From the NCBI GenBank assembly GCA_905221605.1, contig CAJNDS010001702.1:122001-186000 (forward strand): a DNA stretch of 64,000 nt, in the 5' to 3' direction. The position numbers and the translations under genes are program-made. A model generated the notes under the pieces. It ran no database searches, was not told the origin of the DNA, and saw only the letters and a program-made list of their open reading frames with translations. This DNA is from Symbiodinium natans (Eukaryota; Sar; Dinophyceae; Suessiales; Symbiodiniaceae). Positions within the stretch are counted from its first letter, which is position 1; each line of letters begins with the position of its first letter. This document shows positions 54,052-64,000 of the stretch, piece after piece.

Positions 54052-54479
54052 CAATGCATGAACATGAAATACAAGAAGGTATGAAATGAAGGCCAGGATG
54101 TTGATTGTGACGGTGAATCTTCTTGATCTTCATTACAGAATGGGTATGTACACCCCCTAAACCCTAAACCCTAAACCCTATAAACCCTATATGCGCCCGC
54201 GTTCCGCGTATGAACCCTAGCCCTGAAACTTAAACCCACCAATGAACGACGGGAGGGAGAAGGGTAAACCCGAAACCTTTGCTGCTTTAACTCTGAACCC
54301 TCAACCGTAAACCCAGCACGAACCACAGGGGGGAGAGGGGAAACCGTAAACCTATCATTACCCCGAACCTTGAACCCAAATCAAACTCTAAACCCACAGT
54401 GAACCAATGGACCAGAGTGAAAATCCTGAACCCTAAAGCCTAACCCTAAACCCCTAAACCCTGACCCATGAACCACAGA
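53417..54479. other. Spacer with opposed small blocks
   Basis: TTTAGGG at 53861-53896, poly-C/poly-A at 54018-54047, CCCTAAA at 54155-54190. Phrases with AACC..CAC.ATGAACCA recur at 54235-54485, suggesting a degenerate tandem unit of about 80-110 bp. No gene. Confidence 0.55.
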
Positions 54480-54582
54480 CCATGAACGACAGGGGAGGGG
54501 GGGGGAGGGAACCCAAAACCCACCATGAAACCAAGGGGGGGGGGGGATACCATGGGGGGGGGAGGGGGGGGGGGGGGGGTGC
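54480..54582. repeat. G-rich low-complexity tract
   Basis: G runs of 8-17 bases. Confidence 0.9.
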
Positions 54583-54597
54583 GCCTATGCTGGCCCA

Positions 54598-54702
54598 TCT
54601 AAACCCTATAAACCCTATAAACCCTATAAACCCTATAAACCCTATAAACCCTATAAACCCTAAAAACCCTAAACCCTAAACCCTAAACCCTAAACCCTAG
54701 CA
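54598..54702 (-). repeat. CCCTATAAA nonamer array passing into CCCTAAA
   Basis: About seven clean CCCTATAAA units then about five CCCTAAA. Confidence 0.95.
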
Positions 54703-55040
54703 TACTAACATGTCGCCCGAACCCAATGCGACTCCGGTGCCCGAGGTCGGCGGCGCCGTGTCCTTTAAGAAAGGATCGGCCTGAGAGAGATGGCGCCAGA
54801 TTCAGAAAGTCAGGCATGATTCTTATTTTAGGGACCTAAACCCTAAACCTTAAGTCCTAAACCCTAAGCCCTAAACCTGAACCCTAAACCCTAAACCCTA
54901 AACCGCAGGTTCTTTGGCTGAGGGGCACGGGGTTCTCTAAGTGGCCGTGAGGGGTCGAGGCAGAGGTCTTTCCCGAAACCCCGTAGACATGAAACAATGA
55001 AGCCCTGCACTGAACCCTAAACGCAAAAATCTCTCTTTCC

Positions 55041-55108
55041 ATAATATGAATATATATATATATACATATATACACACATATCTATATATATATATACATA
55101 TTGTACGT

Positions 55109-55154
<46 letters not shown>

Positions 55155-55160
55155 TATACC
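55041..55160. repeat. TA and CT microsatellites
   Basis: TA runs at 55051-55100 and 55122-55155, with a CT run between. Confidence 0.9.
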
Positions 55161-55309
55161 TGTATATATTGCTCCATGTGCAAAAACTCTTTGTTCGACA
55201 TATGCTGGTCCCTGCCCACGGCCCAGACCCAGACCCCTGAACCCTAGACCCCTAAACCCTGCACCCCTGAACCTCTTCAAGCCGTAAACCCAAAACCCCT
55301 AACCCCTAC

Positions 55310-55522
55310 TTAAACCCTAAACCCTTATAACCCTTATAAAACATATAACCCTTATGACCCTTATAACCCTTCTAAACCCTAAACCCTAAACCCTAAACCC
55401 TAAACCCTAAACCCTAAACCCTAAACCCTAAACCCTAAACCCTAAATCCTAAACCCTAAACCCTAAACCCTAAACCCTAAACCCTAAACACTAAACCCTA
55501 AACCCTAAGCCCTAAACCCTCA
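55310..55522 (-). repeat. Long telomere-heptamer block
   Basis: CCCTTATAA-type units on the left, then about 20 nearly perfect CCCTAAA. Confidence 0.97.
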
Positions 55523-55615
55523 GCAAAGCGTCCAGGGCTTGAAGCTCGAAGCTGCCATCATCTTTGAAGCGCTGACTCGTCGACACCACGTTCCTGCGTC
55601 TCAACTGTTCTTAGT

Positions 55616-55715
55616 TAGGGTTTAGGGTTTGGGGTTTAGGGTTAAGGGCGTAGGGTTTAGGGTTTAGGGTTTAGGGTTTGGGGTTTGGGGTTTGGGGTTT
55701 AGGGTCTAGGGTTTG
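55616..55715 (+). repeat. Telomere-like block with TTTGGGG variants
   Basis: About 14 G-rich units facing the block at 55310-55522. Confidence 0.9.
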
Positions 55716-57109
55716 GGGACTTCGCGTCTAGGGACTTCGGTTTTTTTGCATTTCGGGTTTAGGGTTTAGGGAGTACTGCTCACAAAAAAGAGTCTCAACT
55801 CAGTGAGAAAAGGGTCATGTTGGCTTGTCATGCTTACTCTCTGTGGAAACCCTAAACCCCAAACCCTAAGCCCCGACGCAGACTGCGCCCAGGCCCAGAT
55901 TGGGGCCAACTGAGCGGACGCGTTGTTGGCGTTTCAGGGTTTTAGGGCTTAGAGCTTGAAAACAGGGTTTAAGCAGGTTTTCAGCGTTTGTGCTGGGTGC
56001 GTGGGTTATATGAGATTTAAGGTTTAAGGCTTTTTGCGGGTGGGAGGGGGGCCTTCAAGAGCCAAAGAAAGTAAGACGTGGGGGGGGGGGGGGTCCTCAA
56101 GAGCCAAAGAAAGCAAGACGAGAGGGTATTAACTTATGTTGTTGGCTCCGTCGATTAAGATCTACGCTTCATCGGATTCCCCCCAAACCCCAATCCTGCG
56201 CACTAAACTCGCCAAAATATCATGCCAAGCCACACTTCGTCTTTGGGCTTCACCTGGCGGCAGTCCCAACATCTTCGGCGAAACCCTAAACCCAAACCAC
56301 GGGTTTGTAGGTCTTGGGGTCCCCTGAGCCCTAAACCCTAAACCCTAAACCCTAAACGGGCCGGGCCTGGAGTTGAGGGTGCATGCAACGTCATGCAACT
56401 TCAGGGCCCAAACCCCAAACACCCAAAGACCCACTTCATGAAGCAACGAGGGTTCAGGGCTTCGAGGGTTTCGGGCTTATGTTCAAAGTTCAGGGCTTCC
56501 TTTTGAGGCTTTAGGGTTCAGGGTGTGGATGTAAACCCTGAACAGCTCAAAAAGACACCCCCCCCCCCCCACATAAGGCAAACTAGGGGCCTTAAGAATT
56601 TGAATGGGGTTTTGGTGGTCTTTGCTGTAAATTATGTAGGGGCCGTGAGGGAATAATGTTAGTAACCCTAAACCCTAAACCCTAAACCCTAAACTCTAAA
56701 CCCTTAACCCCTAAAGTACACCCTGTGGCCGGGCCCACGGGTCGCCTGATCGACCGGATTCCCATCGGCCCAGGTGATCTCAACTTTGTCATCCTGGGGG
56801 ATAGGGATTACGGGTTTAGAGGTTGGGGTTTAGGGGTTTAGGGGGTTCAGAGGTTAGGGGATTGTTTTGGGTGTAGGGGTTTAGGGGGGTAAAAAGGCTA
56901 GGGGGCTCAGGGGTTTAGGGGTTTAGGGGATTTAGGGTTCAGGGTTTGGATGGGAGGAAGCCAAATTTAGCCTCCAAACCCTGCTGCAGACCTCGACTGC
57001 CCAGAGAACACTCGAAGAATTCGGGCACAAGTATTCAGTATTCATGTACTGTCTAGTTACCTGCTGGGACCCTTAGAGATGGGCCATCGACTGGAAAAAA
57101 TCCGTGCCC
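55716..57109. other. Spacer with duplicated phrase
   Basis: AAGAGCCAAAGAAAG occurs at 56058 and 56099, around a poly-G run. CCCTAAA at 56329-56355 and 56666-56705. No gene. Confidence 0.55.
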
Positions 57110-57349
57110 TCACCATAGCTCGGCCTCCAGAATCTTCGCAACAATGCCCGCCTGTTCAGAGGAATCCGGGACGCCGGTCGCAGCAAGTTCCCTAACTAGC
57201 ACGTGGACAAGCTGATTTTCAGTGAAACCCAGCTCAGGGTGACTTTCCATGAGTCGAAGCTTGGCTACAGGGCCTATAGGGTTTGGAGTCTCCTCACGCA
57301 TCAGTCTGAGTCTATCATTCACGAACTGCGGGGGCATGTCGTCCAGACC
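57110..57349 (-). pseudogene. Exon-like coding trace, unknown product
   Basis: A minus-strand frame of 79 codons after a TGA reads TGLDDMPPQFVNDRLRLMRE and later TENQLVHVLVRELAATGVPD then SSEQAGIVAKILEAELW. The alternation of charged and hydrophobic residues looks like a real helical domain rather than repeat-derived sequence. A GTGAGG immediately at the 3' end could be a splice donor. No family is recognised. It may be an exon, a gene remnant or chance. Confidence 0.3.
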
Positions 57350-58279
57350 GGTTCAGCTACGGCATCGGCAGCCAGAAACAGAGACCAGCCAGATAATTCT
57401 CGGAGCCCCCAAAGCACAACGACAATCTGAACGCCGCCCCGTGCACCCCACCCCCCCCCCCCAAAAGAAACAAAACTCAACGTCTGAGTTTCACAAAAGC
57501 GGCTATGACACCACACTGTGTCCAGCTTAACCCGCAGCACAGAAGCGATACACCCCGAAATCGATTGAACGCTATGGAAATCCCAAAAACAATTCGAAAA
57601 AAAGAAAACCTAAAGAACCCCTGAGACCTAGCGCCGGAGGTTGCCTGGGAGCCCCCTGGCGTACGCTGGGCTGTGATGGTGGCGCCGACCTCCACCTGCG
57701 ATTCTGCATCGGTACTTAGGATTCCGGTGGGTTTAGGGTTCAGGGTTTAGGGTTGAGGGTTTAGGAAAGACCCATACCCAGGGCTGTAAACCCGGCCTTG
57801 CAAATGCTAACTGATAGTTCCTACATCCTCTATTCTAAACTATTCTGGGTCTCTTTCGACCTAAACTCTGAACCCCAAACTCAAGAACACCCTAAAACCT
57901 AAACCCGCTAAGGTCAGCGGAGAATGGCTGGGGTGCCCCACCATGGACTCGGCTTCCGAATCAGCCTGCCCAAGGCTCAGGGAACAAAGTGCTTAGGATT
58001 TAGGGTTGAAGTTCAGGGTTTGTGGTTTAGGGTGGGGAAAAAAGGACTGTGCGTTAGAGAGATAGGTCGAGAATACCTGGGTGTGCTACAACTCCTGTTC
58101 ATTTTTTTGCTCGGAGGGCGGGGAGGCAAGGGTGGGAGGCGGGCGGTTGGGGTTTGGTCGTCTGCCTATTGTAGCGGCGGCAACCTGAAACTGACATCGA
58201 ATTAGAACGACGCGTCTTGCGGAAAAGGGCGGCATGTGTTGTGGCTAGAATCGAAGCTCAAAGCCCTAAACAAATAAAC
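57350..58279. other. Spacer without recognised gene
   Basis: Poly-C near 57448-57463. Isolated heptamers at 57728-57765 and 57990-58035. Otherwise unique sequence. Confidence 0.5.
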
Positions 58280-58566
58280 GCCCTAAACCCTCAGACCCTA
58301 AACCCTAAAACCCGAACCCTGAACCCTGAACCCTGAACCCTGAACCCTGAACTCTAAACCCCCTAAACCCCCTAAACCCCCTAAACCCCCTAACCCCCCA
58401 AACCCCCTAAACCCCCTAAACCCCTAAACCCCTAAACCCCTAAACCCCTAAACCCCCTAAACCCCCTAAACCCCTAAACCCCTGAAAGCCTTAAAGCCCC
58501 CTAAACCCCCCACCACCCTTAAACCCTCGGGCCCCCAAACCCAACCCTAATCCCTAAACCCTAAAC
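58280..58566 (-). repeat. CCCCTAAA octamer-rich telomere-like array
   Basis: CCCTGAA units (58313-58347), then about 18 CCCCTAAA or CCCCCTAAA octamers and nonamers, then CCCTAAA and poly-C at 58567-58582. Confidence 0.95.
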
Positions 58567-58661
58567 CCCCCCCCCCCCCCCCACCCCGGCTGAGCTGTGC
58601 CTTCACAACCCATCGGTTCCGTGGCCGGTCGAAGTAAAGCCAGCCGGTGGATGCGCCTGTT

Positions 58662-58800
58662 GGGTTGAGGGTTTAGGGTTTAGGCTTTTAGGGGTTTAGG
58701 GGTTTAGGGTTTAGGGTTTAGGGTCTGAGGGTTTTAGGGTCTAGGGTTTAGGGTCTGAGGGTTTTAGGGTCTAGAGTTCAGGGTTCAGGGTTTCGGGTTT
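58662..58800 (+). repeat. Telomere-like block with a duplicated 28-bp unit
   Basis: TTTAGGG and TTTTAGGGG units. The phrase TCTGAGGGTTTTAGGGTCTA occurs twice (about 58724 and 58752). Confidence 0.85.
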
Positions 58801-59540
58801 AGGGATGCTTTAGTGTTTGGGCATCGGAACTTTCCACTCGGGGCGAAAACAGACATCACACCATCAAGCTCTGTAGGAGCCCTCCAGCTCTAAGAGAACC
58901 CCATGGCTGGTTTAGAGTTTAAAAGGTTCAGGGTTTTAGGGTTTTTTCTACGTTTTAGGGTTTTAGGGTTTTAGGGTTTAAGGGTTTTAGGTCTTAGGGA
59001 TTTTGGGTTTTAGGGTACACTGAGACCATACGAACCAACGAATCAATGCCAACACCCCCCAAGGGGTTTCGGGCTCAGAGTCCAAGTTAAGTTGAGCCTT
59101 GCTTCCTTTAGCTTAGGGTTTGGGTTTAGGGTTTCAGGTTTAGGGGCTTAGGGTTAGGGTTCAGGGTTTAGGGCTTGGGGGCTCTTTTTAGGGTTTAAAA
59201 CGGTCCTAGCTCCTTGGTTTCTTAGGCATGCTAAAGTAGTACACGCCACAATGCTCCTGTAAACGTGCATGCGTGTGCATGCATACAGTGCGCAGCTGCG
59301 CGCATTTGCACATAATTACATGTATGAACATGTCTCTGTAACTTCCGAAAACCTAAACTCAAGTCCCTGCATCTACAGCATGCTTGCCAAAGTCCCAAGT
59401 TATGATCGCAACCACTTGCCGTCAAGGGCTCCCCAAAAGCAGGGGCATGCAAGACAGGGGCCTATTAATCAAGATGTAGTTGCCAAGGGCATGTCAGACA
59501 GTCAGTTTTTATGAAACGGCAGAACCTTGACAACTATTTT
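58801..59540. other. Spacer with degenerate G-rich units
   Basis: TTTTAGGG-type units at 58930-59010 and TTTAGGG variants at 59115-59180. The rest is unique, with GCATGC-rich sequence near 59263-59300. Confidence 0.55.
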
Positions 59541-59600
59541 GGGGGTTTCCGAACATGAAAGTCCCTTCAAGGGGGGTCCCTTCAGGGATTCCTACTAGAA
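59541..59600. mobile_element. MITE-like element, family C, partial copy 6
   Basis: The left arm GGGGGTTTCCGAACATGAAA and interior GGGATTCCTACTAG match the family. The right arm is not found. Confidence 0.45.
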
Positions 59601-59788
59601 TGGTTGACGATACTTTGAGATAAAACCCCTAAACCCAGATGAATGCAAAGCATTCGGCTCCTGCAGTGCGGCCCAAGGCGCAGTGGTAGAGAGGAGCATC
59701 ATTGTAGGCTCCAGCTTTGCAGTACGTGCCATCCCTGGCCCCTGCCTCCCAGGAGCGAAAGGCGGCTTTAGGTTGAGGCGGGTGGTTT

Positions 59789-59920
59789 ACTTGGAGGTTC
59801 ATTTCGGTACTTGTAAGTAGGGGTAGAAGTACCCTAAAGAAGCTTATGACTAATAGCCATATAGTTACCCTGACTTCTAACCCTCTTCTAAGTACCCACA
59901 CATGAACCTCCACGCAAAGT
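59789..59920. mobile_element. MITE-like element, family B, copy 8
   Basis: The left arm ACTTGGAGGTTCATTTCGGT, core TTGTAAGTAGGGG and right arm (reversed) GGAGGTTCATGTGTGGGTAC. No internal telomere block. Confidence 0.75.
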
Positions 59921-60993
59921 TCGGGGCCTTAGGGTTCTGTGGGGTTTGGGGTCGGGCTTCGAGGTTCCTTTGAGGTGTCCGGCTCAGGGAACCGAGCTGG
60001 TAAGGCTCAACGGATGGCTTGATACGCTTCAAAGCTTTTGGTGGGCTCGGTCGGCTGAGGGTGCCCTAACACAGTCGAAAAGTCGTTCAGGCTGTAAACT
60101 CCACATCGCTCGGCGAAACAGATGCGACATTCAAAGAGGCATTCGGCGCTGCAACGCCTCAAATTCGGAAGAGCCACTTTTGAGCAAAAACATGCCCCTC
60201 GATGCGAAGTGCACTTTTCCAGACTTCTGCCCACGCCCGAAGGTTTGTAGGTTGCCATGTGAGCCAGACAATGAAAGTTTTGGGCAGAATGTGCACAGCC
60301 ATGCAACATGGTCGCTACTGCAAGCCGCCGCCGCACCAGGCTGTCATATTGCATGGCCGCAAAAAAACTCCGACGCTGGTCGCTGAAACCTTTCTGCCGT
60401 CTTCACATGGTCACTTCTCTTGATTAAGGTCCCATTTGGAATTACAATTATTATGCGGCCGCAAATATTCAGGGCAGCAAAAAAAGAATGATTTTGAGAA
60501 CTGACCGTATGGGAAATACATTCAACGTGCAACACACTTGCAAAACATCCACTAGAAACTGGAAGCTGCGATCGAAGTTAGACACGCTGCACTTTTTGCC
60601 GTGCATTTCAGAGCAAGTCTGTCGCAAGTCGCGGTTGCTGCTTGGTGAATCCACAGACTTGTCGGCGAGCGTACACATATGTGCTCGCAGCTGTATATTA
60701 ACAATTTCCTTGCAGGACACTACTCAGATCCAAGGTTGCTGTTTCGAACTCCAAACATCTCAAACTGAGCACTTTTTGTTCCATGGTTCAGGGCGTTAAC
60801 ACGGTTAGGTTACCTGGCGTGGGTTTAGACCACAGCCTGTCTACCCTGCAGAATGCCCTACGCGCGGGCGCGCATGGAGTGGTTTCATGGCTGCAAACTT
60901 GCGTACGCAGAAACTAGGCTTGAATAACTACTTCGCTGCCTACGATGAATGCAAGATTTGTTGGCACCAGGGGCCGAAATTTAAATGGGTTCT
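59921..60993. other. Unique stretch without telomere repeats
   Basis: About 1.07 kb free of heptamers. Overlapping ORFs of 146 codons (59946-60386, plus) and 115 codons (60354-60007, minus) show no recognisable domain and neither reads clearly as coding. It could contain exons I cannot identify. Confidence 0.45.
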
Positions 60994-61156
60994 TTGGGAT
61001 GTTTCCCCTTATACTAACAGTCCTTAATAGGGATTCTAGTGTCCCCAAACTATCCCCCAGTAAAGCCCGAAACCCCAAACCCTAAACCCTAAACCCCAAA
61101 CCCTAAACCCTAAACCCTAAACTAAGGACGCTTCGTATACAGGGGGAACATCCCAA
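60994..61156. mobile_element. MITE-like element, family A, copy 3, with internal telomere block
   Basis: The arms read TTGGGATGTTTCCCCTTATA and, reversed, TTGGGATGTTCCCCCTGTAT. CAGTCCTTAATAGGGA follows the left arm. CCCTAAA/CCCCAAA units (61068-61123) fill the right half up to CTAAGGAC, the expected core. Confidence 0.85.
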
Positions 61157-61377
61157 TGAATTCGAGTTGACAGTGCTAAGAGCACCTCGCGATCGATAGA
61201 GCAGGACGGCTCCGAACGCAAGCCACACCCCGAAGTCACAAACAGCCTATGCTTGGACATACACATACATATACATAATTACATTTTATCTACTCATGTA
61301 CATAAATGAACATTGAATAGAAAACAAATGTAAGTGTACGTATAGGTGTGTATAAACGGATATACAAATAAGCAAAC

Positions 61378-61430
61378 ACATACATATAAACATGTATATA
61401 CATACATACATACATACATACATACATACA

Positions 61431-61460
<30 letters not shown>
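61378..61460. repeat. CATA tetranucleotide microsatellite
   Basis: About 15 perfect CATA units, followed by a short GT run at 61469-61482. Confidence 0.95.
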
Positions 61461-61461
<1 letters not shown>

Positions 61462-61764
61462 CTATCTCTGTGTGTGTGTGTGTCTGTCACACCTGGTTTA
61501 TGGGAAAGCTGCGTGTTGGAAGTCCAGGGCCTTAATTCTATTTAGCATCGCCCCAAAGAAACGACAGCTCGGATGGATGACGGTGTTCAGCCTAGGGCCT
61601 ATGCAAGGCTAAAGGCAATGCTGCTCAACCACGCTCGAAACATCGAACTGAAGATCAAGTTGCGGCGCTCACAAGGCGTGAACGGTTCCTTCAGGAGGAT
61701 TGCTTACCTTAAGAATCGGTTAAGACTAAAAATAAACTATTTAGGGAAAAGTTTAAATTTTAAC

Positions 61765-61805
61765 TTTTTTAGTTAAAGTTTAAAATTTAAACTTTAACTA
61801 AAAAA
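61765..61805. repeat. Perfect 20-bp-arm AT palindrome
   Basis: The left arm starts TTTTTTAGTTAAAG and the right arm ends CTTTAACTAAAAAA, with a single A at the centre (61785). A second, smaller inverted repeat (AAATTTAAAC / GTTTAAATTT) follows at about 61803-61830. Confidence 0.9.
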
Positions 61806-61857
61806 TTTAAACTATTTTTAGTTTAAATTTTAAACTATTTAGTTTGTTTTTCAAGTT

Positions 61858-62101
61858 TATTTTTCAAGTTAAAATTGACCATTAGTGTTGAGTCTTTACC
61901 TTGGAAGTAAGTAGTTGAAAGTCACAGTTGTCCACTTGAGGAGAGTTGGGAGAGAGGAAAACGACCGAGAAGCGACTTGCTTGTCTTAACTTGAGGAGAG
62001 TTGTGAGAGAGAAGGAGCGAGACATTTCTTGTTTGTGTGACAGTTTGTGTTGCACTTCGAGTATCAGAGTTTTTTTTGCAGTCAAGCTTTCGTCCGCAAA
62101 G
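61858..62101. other. Leader-like unique sequence
   Basis: It contains CTTGAGGAGAGTTG twice (61936 and 61990) between the AT palindrome and the ATG at 62102. It could be upstream sequence of the following coding trace. Confidence 0.35.
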
Positions 62102-62950
62102 ATGGATGATTGCAAGTTGTGGGTGGGAGGGTTAGAGCATGCCCTCTCAGCTTCGAGATTGAGAGCCATTCTCCCGTTCTCTGGCGGCAAGATTTGTTTG
62201 TATGCTGAGTCACATTTGATCGAAAACCGCCGCCCACCAGCCCATGCTTTGCAGCTCTTTGCAGGTTGGGTGACATCGCCCTGCAAGACGTGTCAATGAT
62301 GCACCGCGGCTCAGGGACGGCCTCTGCGGCCTGCTTGTGCTCCTGGGCTTTCTTTATGCATGGAGCTCACGTCCACAGTGCCATTGCTTTCTTAAACTTA
62401 GCCGGGCCCCTGAGGCTTCGACTCGAAGACCACTCGTGACGAAGCATGGTGGCTTCTTGTTGAGCACGGATGGCCGGTCCGAGAGTGGGTAACTCGAGGC
62501 AGCCGGCCTTTTACCTGGCAGGCACCCCAACGTGGAGAGTCTTCTGCAGGCCTCGTGGAGACGCAGATGGTTAGCCGTGTGGAGGAGGAGCTCTTAAGTG
62601 AGCTTACGTCCTGTAAGCTGTCGGAGCAGGCCAGAAGTCTTCAAGATGCTTGGGAGAGAACTTGAGGAGTGTGACAGAGTCAGAGACACAGTGTCCCGGA
62701 GTCCTCAATATACTTTGAGTGAACTTGAGGAGAGGTGTTTTAGACAGAGCCAACGATAAGTTGTTGCAAAAAACTTGTAGGCGGCCCTGGAGAAGAACGC
62801 AACTGCTAGCACTCGGCTGAGGCAAGAACTGGAGGCCTTGCTTTGTGTTGCAAATGCACCTGGCATCAAAATAAACGCCTGTCCTCCTCAAAATGAAAAG
62901 CCTGAAGATAATGTATTAGGAGATTTGTGGGAAAGTCTTGAGAACTGGGG
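62102..62950 (+). pseudogene. Broken or intron-containing gene trace: RRM-like start and coiled-coil segments
   Basis: ATG at 62102 in AAGATGG context opens MDDCKLWVGGLEHALSASRL; KLWVGGL resembles the RNP2 strand of RNA-recognition motifs, but no RNP1 follows. Further on in the plus strand, separate frames read VETQMVSRVEEELLSELTSC with SEQARSLQDAWERT (about 62552-62664), and ALEKNATASTRLRQELEALL, KINACPPQNEKPEDN and VLGDLWESLENW (about 62786-62950). Both look like coiled-coil protein, but stops or frame changes separate them. Either introns or decay would explain this. The RRM reading is weak; the coiled-coil segments are more convincing. No family is named. Confidence 0.35.
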
Positions 62951-63530
62951 GGAGGGGGGGGGGGGTGGAGGGATTATAACATCAGAGGGAGCTGATAACA
63001 ACTGCAGAGGCTGCACATTTTCCAAGGTTGTCTGCCGGCAGTGCGCGTCTACATTTTCTTCCTTAAAGCCGTACAAGCCCTAAACCCTAAACCCTAAACC
63101 CTAAAGCCTAAACCCTGGACGCTGTTTGGCTGCTATCGGGCTTATAAGCTCAACACACCGCCTTGGTCAGCTCAATGTTGCGAGAGCGCTCGTACTTGAC
63201 AGCTTCTCGATACCTTTATGGGTTTAGGGCTTAGGGTTTAGGGTTTAGGGTTGGGGATTTAGGGCTGAGGGTGGGATATTCCGAACTTACGGTACCCCAT
63301 TGCAGTTCCAGTTCCTCTAAATGTATAGTAGATTCTTCACTCTCAAACGCGGCCTCCGACAAGAATCTGTCAAGGCTTGGACCTTGTGGCCCTAAACCCA
63401 GCTGCTGAGTTCATAAGCCCCGAAAAAGTGTACACTTTTAGTTTTGTAGAGATTGTAGTATCCCAAAATGTGTAAAGTGTACTCACTCAGCTACTAAGTA
63501 AACCCTAACCCCAAACTCTAAACCGCTAAG
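62951..63530. other. Spacer with poly-G and small opposed telomere blocks
   Basis: G run at 62956-62966, CCCTAAA at 63079-63105, TTTAGGG at 63222-63255. No gene. Confidence 0.55.
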
Positions 63531-63620
63531 TTGGGTATTCCCCCTTATACTAACCATCCTTGATAGGGAGTATAGTATCCGCCATTATAATGCCCGGTTA
63601 GTATGCGGGGGAAGGTCCCA
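63531..63620. mobile_element. MITE-like element, family A, copy 4
   Basis: The arms read TTGGGTATTCCCCCTTATAC and, reversed, TGGGACCTTCCCCCGCATAC. Flanks CCGCTAAG (left) and CCGCTTAG (right) suggest an 8-bp target duplication with one change. Confidence 0.8.
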
Positions 63621-64000
63621 GCCGCTTAGACTTTTTCGGCTTACTAGGCCCTTTTCCTGTGCGGGTTACATGCGACACACAGACCTAGACTGCCTGGAGA
63701 ATTGGGGCGTCCAGTTCAGAAGTTCAGGGCTTTTCTGGAGGATTTTCTTATTTCGGGAGACCTTGAAGGCCCCCATTCTTGGGATGACAGTATGCTGGGG
63801 AAAGAGGTACCCTCTTTGAGTGCCCATAAGCTAAGTTCTTACTGGTTCCTGGATATCTTTAACAGACTCTCTTGTGGCTCAAGCAGACGGGAGACCTTGG
63901 AAAACCACCCTAAACCCTAAACCCTAAACCCCAAACCCTAAACAATTCCCAAACCTCAAATTTGTGAACCGCAGGCAAGGGACTTGTTGGTCGCCACGAG
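63621..64000. other. Spacer to the window end
   Basis: Unique sequence with one CCCTAAA block at 63907-63944. No gene recognised. Confidence 0.55.

Noticed and set aside
55310-55522. A true chromosome end
   Set aside because: The block is internal, flanked on both sides by other sequence and opposed blocks, and is only about 210 bp long.
59668-59700. tRNA A-box-like phrase (GCGCAGTGGTAGAG)
   Set aside because: No matching B-box or cloverleaf follows at the right distance.
59946-60386. A 146-codon ORF as a gene
   Set aside because: No domain and no coding-like residue pattern; an overlapping opposite-strand ORF of similar quality exists, so it is kept only as an unannotated possibility in the unique stretch.

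Overview
The window looks like nuclear DNA of a dinoflagellate, most plausibly a Symbiodiniaceae-like alga. Three things point that way. There are dozens of TTTAGGG/CCCTAAA blocks, the telomere heptamer used by dinoflagellates (and by plants and some other algae). The left end carries a tyrosine-recombinase retroelement of DIRS type. A relic resembling the dinoflagellate spliced leader, ending in TTGGCTCAAG, lies just upstream of that element's first ORF. The assignment is an inference and no species call is possible. There are no rRNA or tRNA genes, no CRISPR and no bacterial operons.

Left end (1-5510, minus strand). This is the only clearly coding part: one retroelement, read right to left and cut by the left window edge. 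In transcription order it holds a spliced-leader-like relic (5510-5489); a small two-membrane-segment protein (5448-5140); a gag-like protein (5140-3959), coupled to it by a TGATG stop/start overlap; and one uninterrupted ORF from 3847 to beyond base 1 (at least 1282 codons). That ORF encodes reverse transcriptase, RNase H and, after a long linker, a cytosine-methyltransferase-like domain. The linker DNA also encodes, in another frame, a complete tyrosine recombinase (1728-487). The recombinase is therefore overprinted inside the polyprotein ORF and fits almost exactly between the RNase H and methyltransferase domains. No frameshift or stop interrupts any of the four reading frames.

Middle and right (about 5550-64000). 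This is almost gene-free. It consists of short telomere-heptamer blocks (about 20-200 bp) in both orientations, separated by roughly 80-500 bp of spacer. The spacers contain at least five small inverted-repeat (MITE-like) families, here called A, B, C, D and E, plus single or duplicated repeats F, G and H. They also hold many G/C homopolymers, TA, CA, CT and CATA microsatellites, a trinucleotide tract (7733-8112), a 9-bp minisatellite (24602-24800) and a degenerate satellite of about 25 bp (41830-42130). In six MITE-like copies a telomere block lies inside the element, usually next to an internal TAGGGTT or CCCTA motif.

A 100-N gap (34495-34594) sits at an inverted repeat and is followed by an AT-richer island (34595-36650) with few telomere blocks. 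Three places hold weak, probably broken or partial coding traces (46586-46965 minus, 57110-57349 minus, 62102-62950 plus). I recognised no intact host gene.
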